Origin: Azospirillaceae bacterium
GTDB taxonomy: Bacteria; Pseudomonadota; Alphaproteobacteria; Azospirillales; Azospirillaceae
Reading direction: 5' to 3'
DNA: 34,092 nt
Assembly: GCA_028281465.1 (NCBI GenBank)
Contig: JANQJV010000199.1
Location: 1-34,092, forward strand
This document shows, piece by piece, positions 24,124-33,122 of the stretch. A model generated the notes under the pieces. The model had not been told where the DNA came from. It saw only the letters and a program-made list of their open reading frames with translations, and made no database searches. Made by a program: the position numbers and the translations under genes. The stretch's first letter is position 1. Each line of letters opens with the position of its first letter.

Positions 24124-25185
24124 TCAGCGACCCGCATCGCCACCGTCCGTCGGCTGCTCTTTGACGCGAGCGGCGTCCGTACCCTGCGCACCCTGCCGCA
24201 GGTCCGCGGCCGCCCGTGCCGCCGCCACCTTGGCAGCAATCATCTGATGCAAGCGGCTGCGATAGCCGTTGACGGCATCGGTCACCTCTTGTACCAGCTC
24301 TTCTGCTGCCCGCTCGGCCGCGGCAGCGCGTAACAAGCCATGCGCGATCTTGCGCAACTGCGCCAATTCGGCCGCCTGGATCGAGTCTGGACTCTTCAAG
24401 GCCCGATCGGCCAACACGGCCAACCTTTTGCATGCGGTTTCAATTTTGCCGTCGGTTTTGCCTGCCACCAACCGCTGGGTGAGATCGTCCAACACGGCCG
24501 GGATGCGGGCCAAATGCTCCACGGCCATGCGCTCGACCGGGCGTTGGCCAAGCCCAGGCAATGCGAACTCAACCAGAAAAGGAATCTGGAACGCATTGCG
24601 TACGACCTTCTGCTGGCGTAGGGCCTCCAGCGCCTGATCCGACAAATCTCGGATATTGATTTTGTCGTACTGTCCAATTGCTTTCAGGCGCAATGAGTTG
24701 GGTACATCGATCAAAGGAATCTGGGTGCCGCTGCGCGGCGATTTTCGCCGGTCCGGGCCAGTGTAATCGGCGGTTACGACGAATCTCTTGCGGTTTTCGA
24801 TCAACCCGGTGATGCGATCTTGAACCTGGCGCGGCGCGGCAGGCTTGACGAGAAGATCGTCGGCGCCCGAATTGGCCACTTTAGACAGGATGCCGGTGGT
24901 CGGGTTCCAGGTGGTAACAACCAGACACACAAAGGGGTTGACCTGTCCCGGGTCGTTGCGCACCCAGCGGACGATCTGGAATGTCTCGCTACTACCATTC
25001 TCCGCATCCATGAGCACCAGATCCATTTGGCCTCGGGTCAAAACCTCCCGCAACGCGCCCGGTGCAGAAACCAAGGTAACCCGCTTGACCCGCATGCGCA
25101 CCAGGATGTCGCGCAGCAAACGCGCCGTTCCTGGCTGCGGATCAGCGATCAGAACCTCAAGCTGGCTGAGATCGTAGTCGCTCAT
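24124..25185 (-). CDS. Receiver-domain protein with helical C-terminal region
   Basis: A single-receiver signalling protein of 353 residues. Residues 8-128 form a response-regulator receiver, with D15 in LIADPQP, phosphoacceptor D60 in LVLMDAENG, the Thr pair in VVTTW (91-92) and K114 in LLVKPAAP. Only one of the usual two acidic residues is seen at the first site. A GPDRRK motif (about 145) follows, common in alphaproteobacterial receiver proteins of this type, then about 180 residues of mostly helical Ala/Leu/Arg-rich sequence with no DNA-binding or enzymatic motif. The ATG at 25185 is preferred to a GTG at 25230. Possibly a protein-interaction output; function unknown. It is upstream of bfr by 122 bases on the same strand. 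Confidence 0.82.
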   Translation of the reverse strand: MSDYDLSQLEVLIADPQPGTARLLRDILVRMRVKRVTLVSAPGALREVLTRGQMDLVLMDAENGSSETFQIVRWVRNDPGQVNPFVCLVVTTWNPTTGILSKVANSGADDLLVKPAAPRQVQDRITGLIENRKRFVVTADYTGPDRRKSPRSGTQIPLIDVPNSLRLKAIGQYDKINIRDLSDQALEALRQQKVVRNAFQIPFLVEFALPGLGQRPVERMAVEHLARIPAVLDDLTQRLVAGKTDGKIETACKRLAVLADRALKSPDSIQAAELAQLRKIAHGLLRAAAAERAAEELVQEVTDAVNGYRSRLHQMIAAKVAAARAAADLRQGAQGTDAARVKEQPTDGGDAGR

Positions 25186-25405
25186 GGACCGTGGGACGCC
25201 GGATGGGGCTTCGAAAACAAAGGCCCGCACGCCAGGACCCGTGCCGGGTTCGGCCTACCGTGCGATCCCGCCTTGATGGCAAGGGTTAGCGGGTCAGCGC
25301 CCCATTTGCAACGGTGAGGCTCCACGACATTCGTCAGGTCCAGTTCCCTCGATGCACCCCCAACGCTATGCTAGTCTCCCTCCCTGTTGACGCACGCCGG
25401 CTACC

Positions 25406-26215
25406 ATGAGCGAACCCGCCGAAATCTTCACCTATGCGCCCGATGAACTCATCTTCCGGCAGGGTGAACGGGGCGACTGTGCCTATCTCATCCGCGATGG
25501 CAAGGTGGACATCTCCGTCCTCAATCGGGGAGAGAGAGTGCTTGTGGCGACCCTTGGCGCCGGCGAAGTGTTCGGGGAACTGGCGCTCATCGATGGGTCG
25601 CCACGCAGTGCATCGGCGACCACCAGCAGCGGCTGTGAATTGGTCGTCATCACCGCCAGCGTTTTGGAACGAGAGCTGGACAAACTTGACCCTTTCATGC
25701 GCAGTTGGGTCCAGCACATGGCGGTGCTGATTCGCAAGACCCTCAAGCGCACACAGAACGTCCTTGGCCCTCCGCCCCTTTCCGCCTCAGGCCCATCCCT
25801 CGCCGCAGCCCCATTAAAAACGCGGCCCCTCAACGAGGTCGTGTGGACGCCACGGCAGCAGTTGCATGTTTTTGACCGGCGTGTCGTCGAACTTGGCGAG
25901 GTCATCTTCCAAGAGGGCGAACCGGGTTTCCGCGCCTATATCCTGCGTTCCGGCGAAGTTCAGATCACAAAGAAAATCAATGGTTTTCCGCGACCTTTGG
26001 CGCGCATCAAACCAAACCAGATCTTCGGCGAATTGGCCCTGATCGACGGCCGACCGCGGAGCGCTTCGGCCACGACGGTGCACCGCAGCGAGCTGCTCAT
26101 CGTCGATGCCGGGCGCTTTCAGGAAAAACTGTCGAAACTCTCCAAATTCTCGCAGTACTGGATTCGCGCCTTGACTCGGCGTTTACGAGACGTGTCCGCT
26201 CGCATCGAAGACTGA
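25406..26215 (+). CDS. Tandem cyclic-nucleotide-binding-domain protein
   Basis: The 269-residue product consists of two cyclic-nucleotide-binding domains (about 8-115 and 157-265) joined by a Pro/Ala-rich linker (120-145). Each has a phosphate-binding-cassette-like motif: FGELALIDGSPRSASATT at 56-73 and FGELALIDGRPRSASATT at 207-224, with the cassette Glu and Arg kept. There is no helix-turn-helix, so it is not a Crp-type transcription factor, and no kinase, channel or other output domain. Its layout recalls the paired domains of protein kinase A regulatory subunits, but that is only an analogy. Likely a cAMP- or cGMP-responsive adaptor acting on an unknown partner. No good Shine-Dalgarno sequence is visible before the ATG. 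Confidence 0.87.
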   Translation: MSEPAEIFTYAPDELIFRQGERGDCAYLIRDGKVDISVLNRGERVLVATLGAGEVFGELALIDGSPRSASATTSSGCELVVITASVLERELDKLDPFMRSWVQHMAVLIRKTLKRTQNVLGPPPLSASGPSLAAAPLKTRPLNEVVWTPRQQLHVFDRRVVELGEVIFQEGEPGFRAYILRSGEVQITKKINGFPRPLARIKPNQIFGELALIDGRPRSASATTVHRSELLIVDAGRFQEKLSKLSKFSQYWIRALTRRLRDVSARIED

Positions 26216-26238
26216 CGTCGGCTCACGGCCCCAACCAC

Positions 26239-27372
26239 TCAAAAGCGCCGACTGTCGTCGAGTCGCCCCTCGGCGGCCGCAACCAGGGCGGTGACAATTC
26301 TAAGGTGTTCGGTGTCAAAACCCACCGATTCAGGCGCCAGATGACCAAACACCCAGATCTCCGGCGGTGTGGCATCAGCCAGAGCCCGCACGGTGATGGC
26401 AAGCGTGAAAATCAGCGCATCGGCTTCACACGAGAGCACGCCGTCCTGAACCGCGGCCTGGGGCAGATTGCGGACGTTCCCGAGAACCAACGCCGTACGA
26501 TTGACGCATACCGTGGCCATCTCTCCCAGGAACAGCCGGGAGTATTGACCAACGGGCAGGGCAAGGTCATCCACCTGCAAGAAAAACCCCATCAGATCGC
26601 CTAGCGACCAAACCACATTGGCCCATGGAAACGGGCTTGCACCGATTTCCTCGTCCTGCAGAACATGGGAAGCAACGAAGCCGGCGTCGATCAAATGGCG
26701 GGCAATCTCGACGCGGTCAAACACCGGCTGTGGCGATCGGGCCAACAGGAAGGCTGCATCCGGGCCCGCTTCAGAACCGGGCGCGGGACCCAATCCACCT
26801 CCGTGCCGCGTGGCAGGCGGATCACCAACGCCCGACGCGAACGGATTCTGCTGCTCCGGCTCGCTGTGGTTGGCGAAACAGCGGTCCAGTGCCGCCAGTG
26901 CATCGGCCATATGCACCAGAGTGTAGCGCAAAGCCGTTTGGGCAGTCTCAATCAGCAGGCCATCACCCAAACGGACGGCTTCGGCCCAGTCAGGGTCGTA
27001 CCCGAGCGGAATCTCGACGGCCGTACCATCGATGACCTGGGCCGCGACCACGCCGGTCCACACGTCGTCGACCCGCATCGTGACGGGATATTGCGTACCG
27101 ATTTCGTCCAATGCCCAAGACGGATCGGACAATCCCAGACTGTAGCCCCAGTCGCCACGCACGACGATCAGCGTGGTGCCTGATTCGACAGGTCGTCCGA
27201 CCGTACAATACGAGAAGCGCTCGTCGCGCATCACGGCGCCACCGGACCAACCGGCGACCGTGAACTCGGACTCGGGCAGGATCTGGGCAACCGCCGAGGC
27301 GGGCACGCCGGCATTCCCAAACCAACCTGCCACCAGTGCGGCCGCGCCGACCGTCACCCATCGCATCCCCAT
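26239..27372 (-). CDS. Exported protein of unknown function
   Basis: I do not recognise this family. The 377-residue product begins with a signal peptide (hydrophobic about residues 6-29, likely cleavage near AVA). The first third (FTVAGWSGGAVMRDERFSYC, then a region on RGDWGYSLGLSDPSW) faintly resembles invasion-associated-locus-B-type domains, which compare protein samples with C and W residues, but not enough to assign. Cysteines occur at about residues 56, 165, 289 and 316. A low-complexity Pro/Gly segment at 175-205 divides two halves. GGGGGAG lies 8 bases before the first ATG (27372). It ends a minus-strand run spoVR-accA-MAPEG-this gene and may share their transcript. Confidence 0.65.
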   Translation of the reverse strand: MGMRWVTVGAAALVAGWFGNAGVPASAVAQILPESEFTVAGWSGGAVMRDERFSYCTVGRPVESGTTLIVVRGDWGYSLGLSDPSWALDEIGTQYPVTMRVDDVWTGVVAAQVIDGTAVEIPLGYDPDWAEAVRLGDGLLIETAQTALRYTLVHMADALAALDRCFANHSEPEQQNPFASGVGDPPATRHGGGLGPAPGSEAGPDAAFLLARSPQPVFDRVEIARHLIDAGFVASHVLQDEEIGASPFPWANVVWSLGDLMGFFLQVDDLALPVGQYSRLFLGEMATVCVNRTALVLGNVRNLPQAAVQDGVLSCEADALIFTLAITVRALADATPPEIWVFGHLAPESVGFDTEHLRIVTALVAAAEGRLDDSRRF

Positions 27373-27399
27373 GCGGCACGCTCCCCCCGCCGAACGCTG

Positions 27400-27909
27400 T
27401 CACCCAACGGATTGAAATACCAGATACACCACCAGGCCAGCGTTGACGTTGAGTGTAATCGCCATTCCCGGCGCCCGGACATAAGGATGGATCAGATAGC
27501 CTAAGAAGAACAGGGCCCGCCCGACCACAAACGCCCACACCACGAGCGTGGTCAAGCCAAGACGCTGGTCCGGCAGCGTCATCGCAAAGGCAAAGAACAA
27601 CGGCAAAAAGGCAATGCTCTGCTCTACCGTGTTCGCCAAAGCCCGCTGGAGAACACGAAACGACCGACTCTCCGGATCGTCGATCGGGTTAAAAGCGAGG
27701 TCGCGGCCCCGCCCAGCCGCGACCGCGAAGACCATCCCCAGAACCACGGCACCGATCCAGCCGGCCAAGCCTGCAGCATGCACCAGGCGATCGGTTCCCA
27801 CGGGACCATCGAATGCGGGCATCGCCAGCCAGAACATGAGCCAGGCGATCACACTGACCGTCCCATTGACCACCACGGCGGCCAGGAGCAACCGGGATCG
27901 GCGGGTCAT
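27400..27909 (-). CDS. MAPEG-family membrane protein
   Basis: MAPEG proteins are small integral membrane proteins that include glutathione S-transferases and related enzymes. The 169-residue product has four hydrophobic helices (about 7-29, 45-65, 95-112 and 121-165). The family core is visible: RVLQRALANTVEQSIAFLPL with the conserved Asn and Glu, and WAFVVGRALFFLGYLIHPY with the Arg and Tyr. The N-terminal loop is longer than in the shortest family members. Bacterial relatives are mostly uncharacterised, so an enzymatic role is only possible. It begins 15 bases after the accA stop and is likely co-transcribed. Confidence 0.82.
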   Translation of the reverse strand: MTRRSRLLLAAVVVNGTVSVIAWLMFWLAMPAFDGPVGTDRLVHAAGLAGWIGAVVLGMVFAVAAGRGRDLAFNPIDDPESRSFRVLQRALANTVEQSIAFLPLFFAFAMTLPDQRLGLTTLVVWAFVVGRALFFLGYLIHPYVRAPGMAITLNVNAGLVVYLVFQSVG

Positions 27910-27924
27910 GGCATTGTGCCAAGA

Positions 27925-28881
27925 TCAGGCCAGGCCAGCATGTCCGATGGCAAGGAATTTCTCGCGCCGCCGGATACGCAAGGTGGCACCGTCCTGACGC
28001 ACCAGTGGCCCCAGCATCTCTTCCACGGCATCGCCCACCGCCTGAATGGTCAAGGCCGGGTCGCGGTGGGCGCCGCCGACCGGCTCGGACACGATGCCAT
28101 CGATGACGCCCAATTCCTTGAGGTCCTGCGCGGTGAGACGGAGTGCGATCGCCGCTTCGCCCGCCAGGGCCCCATTGCGCCACAGAATAGAGGCGCAGCC
28201 CTCCGGCGAGATGACCGAATAGATCGCATGCTCCAACATCAACACCCGATCGGCCGTGGCGAGAGCGATGGCTCCGCCGGACCCCCCCTCGCCGATCACC
28301 ACCGAAATCAAAGGTACCTTGATCCGCAGGCAGGTTTCGATGCAGCGGGCAATCGCCTCGGCTTGGCCACGTTGTTCGGCGCCAACTCCTGGATAGGCGC
28401 CCGCGGTATCCACCAGCGTCACCACCGGTAGCCGGAACCGATCGGCCAACAACATAAGCCGCGCAGCCTTGCGGTATCCCTCCGGCCGAGCCATGCCGAA
28501 ATTGTGCGCGAGCCGCGACTCCGTATCCGAGCCCTTCTCCTGGCCAATGATGACAGCGGAATAGCCCCGGATTCGGCCCAATCCTCCAATAATGGCACGG
28601 TCTTCGGCAAAGTTGCGGTCACCGGCCAAAGGCGTAAAGTCCTCCACCAAGGTCGCCAAGTAATCGCAGAAATGCGGACGATTGGGGTGCCGCGCCACCT
28701 GGACCTTCTGTACCGGCATGAGTTTTGCGTAGGTCTGACGCAACAGCCGATCGGCCTTGCTCTCCAGCTTGCCGACCTCTTCCTGGATGTTGAGGTCACC
28801 ATGATTGGTGAGCTGACGCAGTTCTTCGATCTTGCTTTCGAGTTCAGCGATCGGTTTTTCGAATTCGAGAAAGGTCAGCAT
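27925..28881 (-). CDS. accA: Acetyl-CoA carboxylase carboxyltransferase subunit alpha
   Basis: AccA with AccD transfers the carboxyl group from carboxybiotin to acetyl-CoA, giving malonyl-CoA for fatty-acid synthesis. The product from the ATG at 28881 has 318 residues, the typical AccA length, and starts [18 protein letters not shown] as the family does. Motifs include [44 protein letters not shown], and the oxyanion-hole regions [11 protein letters not shown] and [11 protein letters not shown] longer start at 28983 would add 34 unrelated residues. No accD is nearby; accA standing apart from accD is normal in proteobacteria. The Shine-Dalgarno sequence is weak. Very secure. Confidence 0.95.
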   Translation of the reverse strand: MLTFLEFEKPIAELESKIEELRQLTNHGDLNIQEEVGKLESKADRLLRQTYAKLMPVQKVQVARHPNRPHFCDYLATLVEDFTPLAGDRNFAEDRAIIGGLGRIRGYSAVIIGQEKGSDTESRLAHNFGMARPEGYRKAARLMLLADRFRLPVVTLVDTAGAYPGVGAEQRGQAEAIARCIETCLRIKVPLISVVIGEGGSGGAIALATADRVLMLEHAIYSVISPEGCASILWRNGALAGEAAIALRLTAQDLKELGVIDGIVSEPVGGAHRDPALTIQAVGDAVEEMLGPLVRQDGATLRIRRREKFLAIGHAGLA

Positions 28882-29012
28882 GGCATTGGCGGCACGGCAA
28901 CGGGGCGACGGACTGTTTTGACCGCCAGCTTTAGACGATCGCATGGCCGCATAAAAGTGAGAACCGTCATCCGATTGCGACACAGTGGCAGCGACACGAA
29001 CGGCAGGTGAGG

Positions 29013-30551
29013 CTAGAACCGGTCAAACAGGTTCAAGGTCGGACTGGCCGAGTGCTCCTTCAGCACCGCATCGGACATTGCCGAAACCTCAAGCATCACG
29101 ACCACATAGCCCCAGAGATTGGCCAGGTGGCGCAGCACCGCCTTGCTTTCCGCCGCATCCAGCAACTGCCCGTCGAGCACCCGATGATGCAGCATCAGCT
29201 TGCGATCGCCTTCAAGATCGACATCGATGATCTGGATATTCGGCTCCAGGCAGGATAGGTCGTGCTGCAGGGCCAGCGCGCGCCGGATGATGCGGTAGCC
29301 GCGTTCGTTGTGGATGCGGTCGACGCGCAAGTGTGGCAAATCAGTGTCGTCGCGCAGCTTGAACAACCGTAGCTTGCGAATCAGGGCCGGGCTGAGAAAC
29401 TGCAATATGAAGCTCTCGTCACGGTAATTGGCCCAAGCATCCTTCAGTGTCTCCACTGGATCGCGGTTACCAGCGATATCGGGGAACCACGCGCGGTCCT
29501 CCTCGGTCGGCTCCAAGCACATGCGCTCAATATCCGACATCATGCCGAAACCGAGCGCATACGGATTGAGGCCACTGAAGCGTGGATCGTCGAAATCCGG
29601 CTGGAAAATCACGCTGGTGTGGCTATGCAGCAATTCCAGCATGGCCCCGTCGCTGATTTGTCCAGTTTCATGCAACCGGTTCATGATGTAATAGTGAACC
29701 CAAGTCGCACACCCTTCATTCATGACTTTGGTTTGCTTTTGTGGATAAAAGTACTGCGACACATGGCGCACAATCCGTATGATCTCACGCTGCCACTGCT
29801 CGAGTCGAGGCGCCTTCTTCTCCAGGAAGTACAGCAGGTTCTCTTCCGGCAACCCCAGCAGGGCGCGGCGTTCGCTGAGCGACTTGACCTCCTGTGTGGC
29901 GCCTGACGGTTTCGGCACCGTGCGCCAGAGGTCGTTGTACATTTTTTCCTGATATTCCAGGCGTTCGCGCTCGCGCTTTTGTTCGCGCGCCAGGTCTGGG
30001 TAGCGCCGCTTGGGATAGCGATGCACGCCATGGCCCATGAGCGCATGCGCGGCATCCAGCACATGTTCCACACGCTGCTGGCCGTAGCGTTCCTCGCATT
30101 GGGCAATAAAGCCCTTGGCAAAATCGAGATAATCCAGAATACCCCGCGCATCCGTCCATAGTTTAAAGAGGTGATTATTCTTGAAAAAATGGTTATGTCC
30201 GAATCCCGCATGCGCCATGACCAATGTCTGCATGGTCATGGTGTTTTCTTCCATGATGTAGCTAATGCACGGGCTCGAGTTGATCACGATCTCATAGGCC
30301 AGGCCGCGCAACCCGCGCCGATACAGGGCCTCATCGCGAGCGAAGCGCTTGCCGAAGGACCAATGCTTGTACATCAGCGGCATGCCGATGGACGAATACG
30401 CATCCAGCATCTGCTCAAAGGTGATGACTTCAATCTGATTGGGATAAAGGTCGAGCCTGAGGTCCTGTTCGCCGATGACCTCAATAGCGTCGTAGGCGCG
30501 CTGGATCTTATCGTAGTCCCAATCGGCGCCGTCGTAGATCAATTCGCCCAT
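29013..30551 (-). CDS. SpoVR family protein
   Basis: SpoVR is a widespread protein (YcgB in E. coli) named for a Bacillus sporulation locus; its biochemical role is not established. The product has 512 residues, matching the usual 500-510. Recognisable blocks are [29 protein letters not shown], the Asn/Cys-containing [15 protein letters not shown], the His-rich [14 protein letters not shown], and [20 protein letters not shown]. In many proteobacteria it is encoded with the serine kinase PrkA and the VWA protein YeaH; neither is next to it here. GGGGAG lies very close (3-4 bases) to the ATG. It heads the minus-strand run leading to accA. Confidence 0.92.
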   Translation of the reverse strand: MGELIYDGADWDYDKIQRAYDAIEVIGEQDLRLDLYPNQIEVITFEQMLDAYSSIGMPLMYKHWSFGKRFARDEALYRRGLRGLAYEIVINSSPCISYIMEENTMTMQTLVMAHAGFGHNHFFKNNHLFKLWTDARGILDYLDFAKGFIAQCEERYGQQRVEHVLDAAHALMGHGVHRYPKRRYPDLAREQKRERERLEYQEKMYNDLWRTVPKPSGATQEVKSLSERRALLGLPEENLLYFLEKKAPRLEQWQREIIRIVRHVSQYFYPQKQTKVMNEGCATWVHYYIMNRLHETGQISDGAMLELLHSHTSVIFQPDFDDPRFSGLNPYALGFGMMSDIERMCLEPTEEDRAWFPDIAGNRDPVETLKDAWANYRDESFILQFLSPALIRKLRLFKLRDDTDLPHLRVDRIHNERGYRIIRRALALQHDLSCLEPNIQIIDVDLEGDRKLMLHHRVLDGQLLDAAESKAVLRHLANLWGYVVVMLEVSAMSDAVLKEHSASPTLNLFDRF

Positions 30552-30835
30552 AAGCTCCCCGACTGCGTGCGCAGGTCAGGCGCGGCACCCCGTCCCGGCC
30601 GCCCCGTTGGATGACGCCGCGCCCCTCCCTAAGACCCCTACCTACGGAGAGAGTAAACACGCAAGCCCCGGTTCTCAAAGGGTCAGCCGTCCTGCGCCCG
30701 CGATTTCGAAGCGCGGCAGCATCCGTCACATCGCCTTGACCGAGGCTTGACTTGCCGCCGACACGGGCCGCGCCAAACTGACCGAATGGGGCAAGCTCCC
30801 CCTGGTTCCCACGAGACATGGAGGTGCTGAGCAAA

Positions 30836-31720
30836 ATGGCAACGGCGACCCTGAACCGACGCCCAATATGGCAACACCTCGTTGGCGGCACGATCCTGTT
30901 CAGTGTGCTCGGCTTTCCCTCGCCAGCACTGGCGTTTCTGGAACGCTGGCTGGCACCCGACAAAAACCTCTGGGATGTCTGGATGGCCAACGACCCGGCG
31001 GCTTCCGGACAGATCGATCATAGGGCATGGGACGCCTTGCTCAAGACACACATCGTGCCGGGCACCGACGGCATTCACCGCTTCGCCTACGCAGACGTGA
31101 CCACGGCGGACCACCGATCACTGACAGCTTATCTCGACCGCATGGCCAAGGTCAGCATTTCCCGCCACCGTCGCTCTGAACAGTTCGCCTACTGGGTCAA
31201 TATCTACAATGCGCTGACGGTGAAACTCATCCTCGACCACTACCCAGTCGAGTCCATCCGATCCATCAACATTTCTCCAGGGCTGTTTTCTCTCGGCCCA
31301 TGGGATAAAGCACTCATAACCATCGAAGACCGGTCGGTTACTCTGAATGACATCGAGCACCGGATTCTTCGACCGATTTGGAACGACCCACGCATCCATT
31401 ATGCGGTCAACTGTGCGTCGATGGGCTGTCCGAATCTCCACAGCGAGGCTTTTACTGCCGATAACACCGAAGCGTTGCTGGAGCGGGGGGCCCGCGCCTA
31501 TGTCAACCACCCGCGCGGCGTCCGCATTGCCGACGGCCAACTCCATGTCTCCAGCATCTACAACTGGTTCCGAGAAGATTTTGGTGGCAGCGAGCGCCGC
31601 ATCATCGACCACCTCCGCCGCTACGCAAAACCCGACCTGAACGAACGTCTGGCCGATTTCCGGCGCATTGACCGCTTCGCCTACGACTGGAACCTCAATG
31701 ACGTCGCAGCCGAACGCTGA
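30836..31720 (+). CDS. DUF547-domain exported protein
   Basis: The product has 294 residues. A hydrophobic segment at residues 17-32 followed by PALA suggests a signal peptide. The DUF547 domain covers about residues 115-240: EQFAYWVNIYNALTVKLIL, LGPWDKALITIEDR, LNDIEHRILRP, HYAVNCASMGCPNL with its two cysteines, and a final LHVSSIYNWFREDF. DUF547 has no established function; its Cys/His conservation suggests catalysis, but that is unproven. GGAGG at 30820-30824 overlaps the first in-frame ATG (30818), so the ATG at 30836, 11 bases downstream, is the better start. It is divergent from spoVR and convergent with the HD-GYP gene. Confidence 0.87.
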   Translation: MATATLNRRPIWQHLVGGTILFSVLGFPSPALAFLERWLAPDKNLWDVWMANDPAASGQIDHRAWDALLKTHIVPGTDGIHRFAYADVTTADHRSLTAYLDRMAKVSISRHRRSEQFAYWVNIYNALTVKLILDHYPVESIRSINISPGLFSLGPWDKALITIEDRSVTLNDIEHRILRPIWNDPRIHYAVNCASMGCPNLHSEAFTADNTEALLERGARAYVNHPRGVRIADGQLHVSSIYNWFREDFGGSERRIIDHLRRYAKPDLNERLADFRRIDRFAYDWNLNDVAAER

Positions 31721-31728
31721 CACCGCGG

Positions 31729-31751
31729 CCCCAGACGCCTGCGGTCTTGGG
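31729..31751 (+). terminator. Possible terminator after the DUF547 gene
   Basis: CCCCAGAC at 31729-31736 pairs with GTCTTGGG at 31744-31751 with one mismatch around a 7-base loop. It starts 9 bases after the stop codon. The following TAGCCTTTG holds only a weak T stretch, so termination is plausible, not certain. Confidence 0.4.
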
Positions 31752-31916
31752 TAGCCTTTGCACCAGCGTGGGTGATTGGTGATCCAACCTCGCCGTCTGG
31801 ACAGTGTTTGCAAAGCGCCCAGCCAGATGTGATCAATCGGCATAAAAGACATCTATGTGGGTCCGACGTTGACGGTGAAAGCGATGCACGCCCGCCATCA
31901 CGCAGCGACATGGATA

Positions 31917-33122
31917 TCACACCGCCGATCGCGACGTGGCCGGGATGTCAGGAACAACACCTTCACTGCGCATCACGTCAATGAAGGTACGCAACAGGCC
32001 AGGTTCCAAATGATTACCAGCCATGTTGGCCATGACGACGAAGGCTTTTTCCGGTGCCATGCCAGACCGATACGGACGGTGGTCGGTGAGTGCCGAATAG
32101 ACATCGGCAATAGCGGTCAAAACCGATGGGCTGTCGATCTGGCCGCCTTTCAGGCCGAACGGATATCCGGTGCCGTCCAGCTTTTCATGGTGCCGCTCAC
32201 CGACCAGCACCAGGTCGTCTTCCACACAACCACTCATGCGCAAAAGACAGCCCGATTGCTCAGGATGCTGGCGCATGATCGTCCATTCTCGGTCGGTCAG
32301 TCTGGATGGTTTGTTGAGGATCGGTAACGGTGTACGGACCTTGCCGACATCGTGCAGCAGCCCAGCCTGGGCTAAACGTAGTGTATCGCTGCGACGCATT
32401 CCCAATCCTTGCGCAAAAACAGACAAAAAAGCACCAACCTTGAAGCTGTGCACGAACGTATAGTCGTCATGATCCTTCAAAGCCCTCAGCAGTTCCGGGA
32501 TGCGCCGATTGGCAGCAATGTCAGCAATTGCCGAACTTGCATCACGGACCATGGTCATCGTCTCCGGCGTCACAGCACCACCATTCCGGAAGACCGCATC
32601 ATGCAACGCTTTGCCTTTGGTCAATGCCAGACGTGGGCCATCCTCCAGAGTTTCCCAATACCGTTCCAAATGGTGCGACATTAGCTCCATGAACTGCGAC
32701 ACCACACGGGCCGAATTAATGGGCCGAGTCGCCACGGCCCCCACAGTGCCATCCCGTACACTGGTCACCGCTCTCTGGTCATTCTCATCGGCCACCATCA
32801 AGATCGGAATGCTCCGACTTTCCGGAATGTCGCGCGCGAAGGAGGCCACGTCGTAGCCATCGAGGCAATCGACGCGATCGCTGATAATGAGCGCCCCATA
32901 TGGCTTCGTCTGCAAGAGGCTGAGACAAGCCCACCCGTCTGACACCACTGTCAGGTGTCCCAGGCCGGCTAAAACCTCTGACAATGCCAGTTGGTCTTCG
33001 GTGTGGGCGCTAGCCAGGAGAATCTCGTACATGGTCGAAACCGGCCGCTCTTGCTGTGACTCTGGTCGCAATGATCGGTTGCCAGAACACTCCAATTCTG
33101 CCTCCCGAAAACCCAGCTTCAT
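31917..33122 (-). CDS. HD-GYP phosphodiesterase with degenerate receiver domain
   Basis: HD-GYP proteins hydrolyse cyclic di-GMP. The product has 401 residues from the ATG at 33122, which has GGGGAG five bases upstream. The ATG at 33032, where the receiver begins, lacks a Shine-Dalgarno sequence but would remove a 30-residue tail. Residues about 31-150 resemble a receiver: the Asp of IISDRVDCLDGYDV is kept, but the N-terminal acidic pair is missing (LLASAHTED) and the usual Lys-Pro is ATRPIN. Residues 215-385 form the HD-GYP domain, with LLHDVGK, MRQHPEQSG, GERHHEKLDGTGYP, and DVYSALTDHRPYR, all conserved. So the catalytic half looks intact and the input half may not be phosphorylated normally. 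Confidence 0.9.
   Translation of the reverse strand: MKLGFREAELECSGNRSLRPESQQERPVSTMYEILLASAHTEDQLALSEVLAGLGHLTVVSDGWACLSLLQTKPYGALIISDRVDCLDGYDVASFARDIPESRSIPILMVADENDQRAVTSVRDGTVGAVATRPINSARVVSQFMELMSHHLERYWETLEDGPRLALTKGKALHDAVFRNGGAVTPETMTMVRDASSAIADIAANRRIPELLRALKDHDDYTFVHSFKVGAFLSVFAQGLGMRRSDTLRLAQAGLLHDVGKVRTPLPILNKPSRLTDREWTIMRQHPEQSGCLLRMSGCVEDDLVLVGERHHEKLDGTGYPFGLKGGQIDSPSVLTAIADVYSALTDHRPYRSGMAPEKAFVVMANMAGNHLEPGLLRTFIDVMRSEGVVPDIPATSRSAV

Noticed and set aside
25406-26215. Crp/Fnr-type transcription factor
   Set aside because: The second half is another cyclic-nucleotide domain; there is no helix-turn-helix.
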